A stretch of DNA of 64,000 nucleotides from Caballeronia sp. Lep1P3 (lineage in GTDB: Bacteria; Pseudomonadota; Gammaproteobacteria; Burkholderiales; Burkholderiaceae): assembly GCF_022879595.1 (NCBI RefSeq), contig NZ_CP084265.1, positions 1,612,001 to 1,676,000 on the forward strand. The letters are read 5' to 3'. The position numbers and the translations under genes were made by a program. The notes under the pieces were generated by a model. It ran no database searches. It saw only the letters and a list, made by a program, of their open reading frames with translations, and had not been told where the DNA came from. Shown in pieces: positions 34,751 through 43,099 of the stretch (its first letter is position 1; each line of letters starts with the position of its first letter).

Positions 34751-35802
34751 AAAAAGTTCTGATCCTGGGCGTCAACGGCTTCATCGGCCATCACCTGTCC
34801 AAGCGCATCCTCGAAACCACCGACTGGGAAGTCTTCGGGATGGACATGCAAACCGATCGCCTGGGCGACCTCGCGAATCACGAGCGGATGCACTTCTTCG
34901 AAGGCGACATCACCATCAACAAGGAGTGGGTCGAGTATCACGTCAAGAAGTGCGACGTGATCCTGCCGCTCGTCGCCATCGCCACGCCCGCGACCTACGT
35001 GAAGCAGCCGCTGCGCGTGTTCGAACTGGACTTCGAAGCGAACCTGCCGATCGTGCGTTCGGCCGTGAAGTACGGCAAGCATCTGGTGTTTCCGTCGACC
35101 TCCGAGGTCTACGGCATGTGCACCGACGAGCAGTTCGACCCGGAAAACTCCACGCTCTCCTACGGCCCCATCAACAAGCCGCGCTGGATCTACGCGTGCT
35201 CGAAGCAACTGATGGACCGCGTGATCTGGGGCTACGGCATGGAAGGCCTCAACTTCACGCTCTTCCGTCCGTTCAACTGGATCGGGCCGGGCCTCGACTC
35301 CATCTACACGCCGAAGGAAGGCTCGTCGCGCGTGGTGACGCAGTTCCTCGGGCATATCGTGCGCGGCGAGAACATCAGTCTCGTCGATGGCGGCGCGCAG
35401 AAGCGCGCGTTCACCGATATCGACGACGGCATCGGCGCGCTGATGAAGATCATCGAAAACAAGGGCGGCGTCGCGACGGGCAAGATCTATAACATCGGCA
35501 ATCCGGAGAACAACTTCTCCGTGCGCGAGCTCGCCAACATGATGCTCAAGCTCGCGGGGGAATTCCCCGAGTACGCGGACAGCGCGAAGAACGTTCAACT
35601 CGTCGAGACGTCGTCGGGCGCGTATTACGGCGCGGGTTATCAGGACGTGCAGAACCGCGTGCCGAAGATCGACAACACGATGCAGGAACTCGCCTGGGCG
35701 CCGCAAGCCACCATGGACGACGCGCTGCGCAAGATTTTCGAGGCGTATCGCGGGCATGTGGGTGAAGCGCGCAAGCTCGTCGAACAGGCCGACCAGGCAT
35801 AA
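34747..35802 (+). CDS. arnA: UDP-glucuronate decarboxylase/dehydrogenase (ArnA C-terminal activity)
   Basis: A 351-residue SDR-type enzyme equal to the C-terminal half of E. coli ArnA: it oxidises and decarboxylates UDP-glucuronate to UDP-4-keto-arabinose. The NAD motif is GVNGFIGHHL, and the catalytic tyrosine/lysine are in IYACSKQ. It starts with ATG at 34747 overlapping the previous stop. It acts before ArnB. The name arnA is used for the fused protein, so this is a part of it. Confidence 0.92.
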   Translation: MKKVLILGVNGFIGHHLSKRILETTDWEVFGMDMQTDRLGDLANHERMHFFEGDITINKEWVEYHVKKCDVILPLVAIATPATYVKQPLRVFELDFEANLPIVRSAVKYGKHLVFPSTSEVYGMCTDEQFDPENSTLSYGPINKPRWIYACSKQLMDRVIWGYGMEGLNFTLFRPFNWIGPGLDSIYTPKEGSSRVVTQFLGHIVRGENISLVDGGAQKRAFTDIDDGIGALMKIIENKGGVATGKIYNIGNPENNFSVRELANMMLKLAGEFPEYADSAKNVQLVETSSGAYYGAGYQDVQNRVPKIDNTMQELAWAPQATMDDALRKIFEAYRGHVGEARKLVEQADQA

Positions 35803-35811
35803 GGCGCCGGC

Positions 35812-36708
35812 GTGGCCCGCATCGTTCTCAAGATCGACGTCGATACGCTGCGCGGCACGCGTGAAGGCGTGCCGAACCTCGCACGCCTGCTCGACAAATA
35901 CAGCGCTCGCGCCACGTTTTTGTTCAGCCTCGGCCCCGATCACACCGGCTGGGCGCTGCGGCGCGTGTTTCGCCCCGGCTTTCTGAAGAAAGTCTCGCGC
36001 ACGTCCGTCGTCGAACACTACGGCGTGAAGACGCTGATGTACGGCGTGCTGCTGCCGGGGCCGGACATCGGCCGGCGCGGGGTGTCCGACATGCGCGCGA
36101 TCCACGAAGCCGGCTTCGAATGCGGCATCCATACGTGGGATCACGTCTACTGGCAGGACAACGTCCGCTCGCGCGACCGCGCGTGGACCGTCGCGCAGAT
36201 GCAGCAAAGCCATGCGCGCTTCATCGAAATCTTCGGCGCGCCGCCGCTCACGCACGGCGCGGCGGGCTGGCAGATGAACGACTACGCCTTCGAGCAGATC
36301 GACGCCTGGGGCATGCGTTATGCATCCGATGGACGCGGGCACGCGCCGTACATTCCGGTGCTCGATGGCCGCACGCTCGGTCACGTCCAGATGCCGACCA
36401 CGCTGCCGACGCTCGACGAAGTCCTCGGCGTGGACGGCATCGACGTGAGCAATGTCGCGGCGCATCTCTTGCGTCACACGGCGAACAATCCGCGCGATCA
36501 GGTCTTCACGCTGCACGCGGAACTCGAAGGCCAGAAACTCGCGCCGGTGTTCGAGCAATTGCTCGCCGGCTGGCGCGCGCAGGGACACAGCTTCGCCACG
36601 ATGGGCGACTATCATGCGTCGCTCGACCGTTCGGCGCTGCCTTCGTATCCGGTGACGTGGGGCGAGATTCCCGGCCGCGCCGGTGAATTGATCGTGCAGC
36701 CGGGCTGA
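35812..36708 (+). CDS. arnD: Ara4FN deformylase ArnD
   Basis: A 298-residue polysaccharide-deacetylase (NodB-type) enzyme that removes the formyl group from undecaprenyl-phosphate-Ara4FN before the flippase step. Metal-binding motifs: the aspartate in KIDVDTLRGTREG and the histidines in IHTWDHVYWQD. It starts with GTG at 35812, 9 bases after the previous stop. It is the last recognised arn gene of the run. Confidence 0.92.
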   Translation: MARIVLKIDVDTLRGTREGVPNLARLLDKYSARATFLFSLGPDHTGWALRRVFRPGFLKKVSRTSVVEHYGVKTLMYGVLLPGPDIGRRGVSDMRAIHEAGFECGIHTWDHVYWQDNVRSRDRAWTVAQMQQSHARFIEIFGAPPLTHGAAGWQMNDYAFEQIDAWGMRYASDGRGHAPYIPVLDGRTLGHVQMPTTLPTLDEVLGVDGIDVSNVAAHLLRHTANNPRDQVFTLHAELEGQKLAPVFEQLLAGWRAQGHSFATMGDYHASLDRSALPSYPVTWGEIPGRAGELIVQPG

Positions 36709-36769
36709 AACTGCGTTCGAACGCGCGCCCAGCACCGATTCAGACAAGCCAACAACAGGAGAAACCTTC

Positions 36770-37231
36770 GTGCCAGTCGCAGTCGACCAGCCCGTTCCCG
36801 ATTTCACCGCGCCCGCGACGGGTGGCGAGTTCACGCTTTCGAGCCTGCGCGGCAAGAAGGTCGTGCTCTTCTTCTATCCCAAGGACAACACGCCGGGCTG
36901 CACGACCGAGAGCCTCGGATTTCGCGACAACTACGAGCAATTCAGGGCGGCGGGCGCGGAAGTCGTCGGCATCTCGCGCGACAGCGTGAAGTCGCACGAC
37001 AACTTCAAGGCGAAGCTGGAACTGCCCTACACGCTCGTCTCGGATGCCGACGAAGTCATCTGCTCACTCTTCGACGTCATCAAGAAGAAGAAGATGTACG
37101 GCAAGGAAGTGCGCGGCATCGAACGTTCCACCTTTCTGGTGGACGCCGACGGCGTGCTGCGCCGCGAGTTCCGCGGCATCAAGGTGCCGGGGCACGTCGA
37201 GGCCATCGTCGAGGCTGTACAAGCCATTTGA
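36770..37231 (+). CDS. bcp: Thioredoxin-dependent peroxiredoxin Bcp
   Basis: A 153-residue peroxiredoxin of the Bcp/PrxQ group. The peroxidatic cysteine is C44 in YPKDNTPGCTTES. The resolving cysteine, at the place five residues later in E. coli Bcp (C50), is replaced by leucine (ESLGFR), so this is a one-cysteine form or uses another cysteine, for example the one in EVICSLFD. It starts with GTG. It follows arnD by 61 bases but has no clear link to lipid A modification. A candidate small RNA lies just after it. Confidence 0.92.
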   Translation: MPVAVDQPVPDFTAPATGGEFTLSSLRGKKVVLFFYPKDNTPGCTTESLGFRDNYEQFRAAGAEVVGISRDSVKSHDNFKAKLELPYTLVSDADEVICSLFDVIKKKKMYGKEVRGIERSTFLVDADGVLRREFRGIKVPGHVEAIVEAVQAI

Positions 37232-37238
37232 GGCACGC

Positions 37239-37244
37239 TATATT
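37239..37244 (+). promoter_or_regulatory. Candidate -10 box for a small RNA
   Basis: TATATT just after the bcp stop, in GC-rich surroundings, with a weak TGTACA-like -35 about 18 bases upstream. Expected start of transcription is about 37251. Confidence 0.45.
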
Positions 37245-37250
37245 GGTTCG

Positions 37251-37415
37251 CAATGAGCGCCTGTCCACCCCATTCCCTTTGCCTTCGCGCGAGCCGCCGC
37301 GTGCCCATCGGCACGGTCGGCAGGGACCCGGGCTATGTGGAACGGGCAAGGCGCAGGCGCTCTGAAAGAGTAGTCAGCCGCTGGTTCCGGTAGCCGGAAC
37401 GGCGGCTTTTTTATT
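37251..37415 (+). ncRNA. Candidate structured small RNA between bcp and phoH
   Basis: A gene-free stretch between bcp and the PhoH gene. It has a -10-like box, then a 9-base-pair stem that closes a 108-base fold: GAGCGCCTG (37255-37263) with CAGGCGCTC (37354-37362). Inside are a further CCTTTGCC/GGCAAGG pairing and a strong terminal hairpin (CGTGCC, loop CATC, GGCACG). It ends with a terminator hairpin and T run (37375-37415). This stem, bubble and terminal hairpin shape resembles 6S-type RNAs, but I cannot confirm a family. No open frame fits. Confidence 0.5.
37375..37413 (+). terminator. Rho-independent terminator of the candidate small RNA
   Basis: Stem made of AGCCGC...GCGGCT and GTTCCGG...CCGGAAC around a 3-base loop, followed by six Ts and an A. 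It sits more than 140 bases after bcp and before phoH, so it belongs to the small RNA, or doubles as the bcp terminator. Confidence 0.75.
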
Positions 37416-37632
37416 GGCGTCGCGCTGGAAGATCGGGTTGTTCCGACCACTGCGCGGCGCACCGAACGACGCAACTCCAAGGAGCAGATCGAAACTTAGG
37501 CGAACCGGCGTTTTCGACAACGAAGCGCGCCACCGGGCGCAAACTGCGGGACACGTAGCGCTTTTCGGGCGGACGAGCAGGATGCGACAGGCGGCGCACG
37601 ATACACGACCCGATTCCTTTCGAGGGAACACC

Positions 37633-39537
37633 ATGCCTTTGCCTACCGCCCCGGCCAAGCTCGGCCATCTCCTTCCGGCCGAAGAGTACAAGGCCAAAGC
37701 CCGGCCGTCGAAGCAGTCGAAGAAACAGGCTGCGGCGAGCGACGACGACGCCAACGGCGCGGTCGAAACCGTTGCCGCCGAGCGTCCCGCAGCCGCGAAC
37801 GCTGCGAACACGCTGCGCTCCATCGCGAGCGATGTCCTCGCGCAACCGCCGCAGGACGCGTCGGCGGAAACGAGCGCGCCCGCTGCGCCCGCCACGCGCG
37901 GCCGTCGCACCAAACAGACCGCCGCGCTGCTGCAGCCCGTCGCCAATGCGCGCGCGAAGCAGGAAGAAGCGGTGAAAGAAGCGGTGAAAGAATCGGCGGA
38001 AGAAACCGCCGAAGAAGCGCGCCCGGTCAGGCGCGAGGCGCGCACCGAAACGCCCGCGTCGACGCCCGCCTCACGCGGCGCGACGCCGGCCAACGAAGCG
38101 CGCGCGCAGACCAGACGCCGCCAGCGCACTCAGGTCGAGGACGAACTGCGCAAGCTCTTCGTGCTGGACACCAACGTGCTGATGCACGATCCAAGCTCGC
38201 TTTTCCGGTTCGAGGAACACGACGTCTATCTGCCGATGATGACGTTGGAAGAACTCGACAACCACAAGAAAGGCATGTCGGAAGTGGCGCGCAATGCGCG
38301 TCAGGTGAGCCGCACGCTCGATGCGCTCGTCGCGCACGCGGGCCAGATGTCCGAAGGCATTCCGCTCGCGGCGCAGGGAAACCGCGACGCGCTCGGCCGC
38401 CTCTACTTCCAGACGACGCTCACCGACATCGAACCGGTGGAAGGTCTGCCGGTCGGCAAGGCGGACAACCAGATTCTGGGCGTCGTGCGCGCGCTGCAGA
38501 AGGAGCGGCCGGATCGTCAGGTCGTGCTGGTGTCGAAAGACATCAACATGCGTATCAAGGCGCATGCGTTGGGCCTTCCCGCCGAGGACTATTTCAACGA
38601 TCAGGTCCTCGAAGACAAGGACCTGCTCTACTCCGGCGTGCGCGCGCTCTCGCAAGACTTCTGGACGAAGCACGCGAAGGGCATGGAAAGCTGGCAGGAC
38701 ACCAAGACCGGCACGACCTACTATCGCGTGACCGGGCCGCTCTGCGCGTCCATGCTCGTCAACGAATTCGTGTATCTCGAACCGCAGAACGGCGAGCCGT
38801 CGTTTCATGCGGTCGTGCGCGAGCTCAACGGCAAGACGGCGCTCCTGCAAACGCTGCGTGATTACGGGCATCACAAGAACAACGTGTGGGGCATCACGGC
38901 GCGCAATCGCGAGCAGAACTTCGCGCTGAACCTGCTGATGAACCCGGAGGTGGATTTCGTCACGCTGCTCGGTCAGGCGGGCACCGGCAAGACGCTGATG
39001 GCGCTCGCCGCCGGCCTCGCGCAAGTGCTCGACGACAAGCGCTACAACGAGATCATCGTCACGCGCGCGACGGTGCCAGTCGGCGAGGACATCGGCTTTC
39101 TGCCCGGCACCGAGGAAGAAAAGATGCAGCCGTGGATGGGCGCATTCGACGACAACCTCGAAGTCTTGCAAAAGACCGACGATGCCGCCGGCGAATGGGG
39201 CCGCGCGGCCACGCAGGAACTGATCCGCTCGCGTTTGAAGGTCAAGAGCATGAACTTCATGCGCGGCCGGACGTTCGTCGACAAATACGTGATCATCGAC
39301 GAAGCTCAGAACCTGACGCCCAAGCAGATGAAGACGCTCGTGACGCGCGCGGGTCCGGGGACGAAGATCGTGTGCCTCGGCAATATCGCGCAGATCGACA
39401 CGCCTTATCTCACCGAAGGCAGTTCCGGCTTGACTTATGTCGTGGACCGCTTCAAGGGCTGGACGCACAGCGGTCATGTGACGCTCGCGCGCGGCGAGCG
39501 CTCGCGTCTCGCGGACTACGCGTCGGACATTCTGTAA
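37633..39537 (+). CDS. PIN-PhoH family ATPase/ribonuclease
   Basis: A 634-residue protein. The first about 180 residues are low in complexity, rich in Ala, Glu, Lys and Arg (including two copies of EEAVKEAVKE-like words), and probably disordered. A PIN ribonuclease domain follows (FVLDTNVLMHDP, acidic residues later), then a PhoH ATPase with Walker A GQAGTGKT (about 447-454) and IIDEAQNL. The same PIN plus PhoH layout occurs in PhoH2-type proteins, which unwind and cut RNA. I chose the ATG at 37633, which has GAGGGA ahead of it. A strong terminator follows. Confidence 0.9.
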   Translation: MPLPTAPAKLGHLLPAEEYKAKARPSKQSKKQAAASDDDANGAVETVAAERPAAANAANTLRSIASDVLAQPPQDASAETSAPAAPATRGRRTKQTAALLQPVANARAKQEEAVKEAVKESAEETAEEARPVRREARTETPASTPASRGATPANEARAQTRRRQRTQVEDELRKLFVLDTNVLMHDPSSLFRFEEHDVYLPMMTLEELDNHKKGMSEVARNARQVSRTLDALVAHAGQMSEGIPLAAQGNRDALGRLYFQTTLTDIEPVEGLPVGKADNQILGVVRALQKERPDRQVVLVSKDINMRIKAHALGLPAEDYFNDQVLEDKDLLYSGVRALSQDFWTKHAKGMESWQDTKTGTTYYRVTGPLCASMLVNEFVYLEPQNGEPSFHAVVRELNGKTALLQTLRDYGHHKNNVWGITARNREQNFALNLLMNPEVDFVTLLGQAGTGKTLMALAAGLAQVLDDKRYNEIIVTRATVPVGEDIGFLPGTEEEKMQPWMGAFDDNLEVLQKTDDAAGEWGRAATQELIRSRLKVKSMNFMRGRTFVDKYVIIDEAQNLTPKQMKTLVTRAGPGTKIVCLGNIAQIDTPYLTEGSSGLTYVVDRFKGWTHSGHVTLARGERSRLADYASDIL

Positions 39538-39558
39538 GCCAATTCGCCGTTTGTTCGA

Positions 39559-39593
39559 TGGCCCGCCGGAGAAATCCGGACGGGCCATTTTTT
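39559..39593 (+). terminator. Intrinsic terminator after the PhoH gene
   Basis: A long stem (TGGCCCG and CCGGA parts with their complements, one bulged A, GAAA loop) followed by six Ts. Confidence 0.88.
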
Positions 39594-39727
39594 CGTCCGG
39601 TCGTCCCGGCTCTGCAACACTTACGGCACAAACTTAAAGTGAAATGTCACGAAGTCTTGCCGCACGCGCGTGCGGCGGGCTAGTATCGGCGGACTGACTA
39701 CTCCGGCGAGCGCGCTCGCCGCCCGAA

Positions 39728-41014
39728 ATGCGTCGAATCTGGCTGCCGTTGACCCTCACCGTACTGCTCGCCGCGTGTGGCACCGCGCCGCAGCAGACGG
39801 CGCGCAAGCCTGCCAGTTCGACGGGCACCGCGCTTCGCAGCTACAGCAAGCCGCCGCCGGGCTTTCCCGAGTTCGTCGATCACAGCGTCGGGCGCGAGGA
39901 AATCTCGATTCAGGCGATGGCGCTCGTCGGCGTGCCCTACCGCTGGGGCGGCAACACGCCGGATGCCGGTTTCGATTGCAGCGGACTCGTGCGCTATGTC
40001 GTCGACCGGGCGGCGTCCGTCAATCTGCCGCGCACGACTGCCGAAATGAGCGGGCGCGGCGAATTCATCGAGCCGGACCAGGTCGCTCCCGGCGATCTCA
40101 TCTTTTTCAACACGACAGGCCGGCCGCATTCGCACGTGGGCATCTACGTCGGCAAGCTGCGCTTCGTCAACGCGCCGTCGACGGGCGGCACCGTGCGGCT
40201 CGACTATCTGACGAATCCTTACTGGGCGAAGCGCTTCGACGGCATTCGCCGCGTCGCGCCTCCGAAGGCCGCGCCGACGCCCTTCGATGCGCCGACTTAT
40301 GTGGCCTCGCCTGCGCAGCCGGTTGCGCCCGCTGCTTCGTCGAATGTTTCGTCCTACGCGCGCCAGGCATCGTCCGCTTCGGGCGATTCTGGCGCGGCGC
40401 TGCGTCCATCGTCTGCCAGTGCTTCCGTTGCGGCGTACTCGCGCCAGCCGGCGGCGCTGGCTTCGGCGCATAGCGCAGACGCCTTCGAGCCGCCGCCCGT
40501 GTCGCTGAGCGCGGCGCAGCGTCAATCGGGTGCGTCAGCTTCCGCCGACGCTTACCCGCGTCAGCCGGCGCTGGCTTCGGCGCACGGCGCGGACGCGTTC
40601 GAGCCGCCGCCCGCGTCGCTGAGTGCGGCGCAGCGTCAATCGGCTGCGTCAGCTTCCGCCGACGCTTACCCGCGTCAGCCGGCGCTGGCTTCGGCGCACC
40701 GCGCGGACGCGTTCGAGCCGCCGCCATCCTCGCTCAGCGCCGCGCAGCGGCAAGCACAGGCGGCAGGCGCCAGAGCGTCCGCCGCGATCGAAGCGGCTCC
40801 CGATCCGATCCAGGCCGCCGCCGATGCCTTCGAGCCGCCTCCACCCACCTCGCGCATGGCGCGGCAACAGGCGCAGGCCGCGCAGACGGCGGTATCGCCC
40901 GAACCCGCCGAACCGCCCGTTCGCGTGATGCGCGCGTCGACGGGTTCGCTCACGGCGCCCCGCGCCGCACCGAATGACGATCCCATCGCCCGTTTCGCCA
41001 ACGGCAGCAACTGA
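39728..41014 (+). CDS. NlpC/P60 cell-wall lipoprotein with repetitive C-terminal tail
   Basis: A 428-residue lipoprotein. The lipobox is LAAC with C17. The NlpC/P60 peptidase domain is at about 55-180, with catalytic C84 in GFDCSGLVR and H136 in HSHVGIYVG; such enzymes cut peptide bonds in peptidoglycan. The rest, about 240 residues, is rich in Ala, Ser, Pro and Gln and contains three tandem copies of a 38-39 residue unit (ADAFEPPP and SLSAAQRQ within each). Tails of this kind usually are disordered spacers. Standing alone between phoH and an SDR gene. Confidence 0.9.
   Translation: MRRIWLPLTLTVLLAACGTAPQQTARKPASSTGTALRSYSKPPPGFPEFVDHSVGREEISIQAMALVGVPYRWGGNTPDAGFDCSGLVRYVVDRAASVNLPRTTAEMSGRGEFIEPDQVAPGDLIFFNTTGRPHSHVGIYVGKLRFVNAPSTGGTVRLDYLTNPYWAKRFDGIRRVAPPKAAPTPFDAPTYVASPAQPVAPAASSNVSSYARQASSASGDSGAALRPSSASASVAAYSRQPAALASAHSADAFEPPPVSLSAAQRQSGASASADAYPRQPALASAHGADAFEPPPASLSAAQRQSAASASADAYPRQPALASAHRADAFEPPPSSLSAAQRQAQAAGARASAAIEAAPDPIQAAADAFEPPPPTSRMARQQAQAAQTAVSPEPAEPPVRVMRASTGSLTAPRAAPNDDPIARFANGSN
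40409..40753 (+). repeat. Three tandem 114-117 bp repeats inside the NlpC/P60 gene
   Basis: Units at 40409-40525, 40526-40639 and 40640-40753. The second and third are nearly identical; the first is a little longer and more diverged. The repeats are in frame. A partial fourth copy (ADAFEPPPPTSRMARQQ) follows. Confidence 0.88.
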
Positions 41015-41130
41015 CCCGCGCCGGCTGCATCGGGCCGTCCACCGATGCATGGGCCAGAAACCGACCGCGCTCTGCTATCGTGTCCGATACTTCCTCAACA
41101 GCGGCACCAAAGAACCGATAGGAGCACGAC

Positions 41131-41937
41131 ATGGATCTGGGTCTTGCGGGTAAGGTCGTCCTGATCACGGGCGGCAGCAAGGGAATCGGCTTCGCCTGTG
41201 CAAGAGCGTTCGCGAGCGAAGGCGCGAAAGTCGCGATCGTCTCGCGAGACGCTGCCAACCTTGCCCGCGCGCGCGAGCAACTCGCCGCCGACGGCCACCA
41301 CGTTCATCTCGCCCGCGCGGATCTGCACGAGGCGCACAGCGCCGAAGACGTCGTCGAGGAAGCGAGCGCGGCGCTCGGCCCCATCGACATTCTGATCAAC
41401 AGCGCGGGCGCGGCACGCCGCTACGACCCCGATTCGCTCGATGCCGCAGCCTACAAAGCGGCGATGGACGCGAAATACTTCTCCTACGTCTATCCGCAGC
41501 AAGTGGTGCTCAAGCGCATGGCCGAGCGCCTGCGTAGCCAGCCGGACACGGAACCGGGCGTAATCGTCAACATTGTGGGAATGGGCGGGAAGATCGCGTC
41601 GGATATCCACATCGCGGGCGGCGCGGCGAACGCGGCGCTCATGCTCAATACCGTCGGCCTCGCGCATCATTATGCGAAGCTCGGCATTCGCATCAACGCG
41701 ATCAATCCGGGCGCGACGCTGACCGAGCGCGTCGAGGAAGCGCTCGCGCTGGAGGCCCAGCGGCAAGGCGTGACGCGCGATCAGGTGCTAGCCGATAGCC
41801 AGGCCAAGGTGCCGCTCGGACGCTATGCAAAACCGGAGGAAATCGCCGACGTGGCGCTCTTTCTCGCGAGCCGCCGTGCAAGCTACGTGTCGGGCGCGAT
41901 CATTCCGATGGACGGCGTGTCGTCGCCGATCATCTGA
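41131..41937 (+). CDS. SDR-fold protein with altered catalytic residues
   Basis: A 268-residue short-chain dehydrogenase/reductase. The nucleotide-binding motif TGGSKGIG and the INSAG motif are normal, and the C-terminal PMDGVSSP and INPGATLTERV fit the family. The catalytic Ser-Tyr-Lys set does not: the serine region reads NIVGMGGK, and the YxxxK place reads HIAGGAANAALM, so the expected Tyr and Lys are gone. The protein may be a non-reductase member or use other residues. It is convergent with the Pit gene. Related proteins with this AGGAANAAL motif seem familiar to me, so this may be a known subgroup. Confidence 0.85.
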   Translation: MDLGLAGKVVLITGGSKGIGFACARAFASEGAKVAIVSRDAANLARAREQLAADGHHVHLARADLHEAHSAEDVVEEASAALGPIDILINSAGAARRYDPDSLDAAAYKAAMDAKYFSYVYPQQVVLKRMAERLRSQPDTEPGVIVNIVGMGGKIASDIHIAGGAANAALMLNTVGLAHHYAKLGIRINAINPGATLTERVEEALALEAQRQGVTRDQVLADSQAKVPLGRYAKPEEIADVALFLASRRASYVSGAIIPMDGVSSPII

Positions 41938-41941
41938 AGCG

Positions 41942-41971
41942 CCGCGGCCCCGTTCGCGAACGGGGCTGCGG
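41942..41971. terminator. Hairpin between convergent SDR and pit genes
   Basis: A 14 to 15-base-pair near-perfect palindrome (CCGCGGCCCCGTTCG with its partner, one G-U pair), with only a minimal loop. It lies 5 bases past the SDR stop and 15 past the pit stop. There is no clear T run. Confidence 0.5.
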
Positions 41972-41985
41972 GCTCGGGACGATGC

Positions 41986-42996
41986 TTACAGAAAGTGGCG
42001 GCCGACCCACCAACCCGCCGCCGCGAGCGCGGCGGACGCCGGAATCGTGAGAACCCACGCCCAGACGATATTGCCGGCGACGCCCCAGCGCACCGCGCTG
42101 AACTTCTGCGTCGCGCCGACGCCGACGATCGCGCCGGTAATCGTGTGCGTGGTCGAAACCGGAATGCCGAGGAACGACGCCAGGAAGAGCGTGATCGCCC
42201 CGCCCGTTTCGGCGCAGCAGCCGCCCACGGGCTTGAGCTTGGTGATCTTCTGGCCCATCGTCCGCACGATGCGCCAGCCGCCGAACAAGGTGCCGAGACC
42301 CATCGACAGATAACAGAGGCCGATCACCCAGAGCGGCGGCGCGTCCGAGCCGGCGGACGCATAGCCGGTTGCGATCAGAAGCATCCAGATGATGCCGATG
42401 GTCTTCTGCGCGTCGTTGCCGCCGTGTCCGAGCGAATAGAGCCCCGCCGAGAAAAGCTGCAGGCGGCGAAACCGCCGGTCGACCTTCGATGGCGGCGTGC
42501 GGAAATACATCCATGACACGAGCAGCATGAAGAACGAGCCGAGCACGAAGCCGAGCAGCGGCGAGATGAAGATGAACGCCACCGTTTTGAGCAGCCCGTC
42601 CCAGTTGAGCGAAGACCAGCCGGATTTAGCGAGTGCCGAGCCGACGAGCCCGCCGATCAGCGCGTGCGACGAACTCGACGGAATGCCGTACACCCACGTG
42701 ACGATGTTCCAGCCGATTGCGCCGACGAGCGCGCCGAAGATGACGTAATGATCGACGATGCCGGGGTCGATCGTCCCCTTCCCGACTGTCGCGGCGACCT
42801 TCAGGTGAAAGATGAAATAGGCAATGACATTAAACGCGGCCGCAAACGCGACGGCTTGCTGCGGCTTGAGCACGCCCGTCGAAACGACCGTTGCGATGGA
42901 ATTGGCAGCGTCGTGGAAGCCGTTCATGAAGTCGAACACGAGTGCGACTAGAACGAGCGTGGCGACGGCCCAGATGGCGAGTTGAATCGAATGCAT
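41986..42996 (-). CDS. pit: Low-affinity inorganic phosphate transporter Pit
   Basis: A 336-residue inner-membrane transporter of the PiT family that takes up metal-phosphate with protons. The duplicated signature motifs are visible as FDFMNGFHDAANSIATVV near the start and HGGNDAQKTIG in the second half. About ten membrane helices are predicted. The DUF47 gene lies upstream on the same strand with about 100 bases between, and pairs of this kind usually work together. Confidence 0.93.
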   Translation of the reverse strand: MHSIQLAIWAVATLVLVALVFDFMNGFHDAANSIATVVSTGVLKPQQAVAFAAAFNVIAYFIFHLKVAATVGKGTIDPGIVDHYVIFGALVGAIGWNIVTWVYGIPSSSSHALIGGLVGSALAKSGWSSLNWDGLLKTVAFIFISPLLGFVLGSFFMLLVSWMYFRTPPSKVDRRFRRLQLFSAGLYSLGHGGNDAQKTIGIIWMLLIATGYASAGSDAPPLWVIGLCYLSMGLGTLFGGWRIVRTMGQKITKLKPVGGCCAETGGAITLFLASFLGIPVSTTHTITGAIVGVGATQKFSAVRWGVAGNIVWAWVLTIPASAALAAAGWWVGRHFL

Positions 42997-43099
42997 CAGT
43001 TGGTGTTGTATTGACCGGGCGTCGGGATGCGGCGCCGGTCTGTGTCGTCATCGCCCGCCGCGCGATCCAAAGCTGCGCCTGCGGGCTCGGGCGGCATGA

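Noticed and set aside
34747..35802. Possible second copy of a broken arnA
   Set aside because: Both halves are intact separate genes with overlapping start and stop; this is the normal split form in the group.
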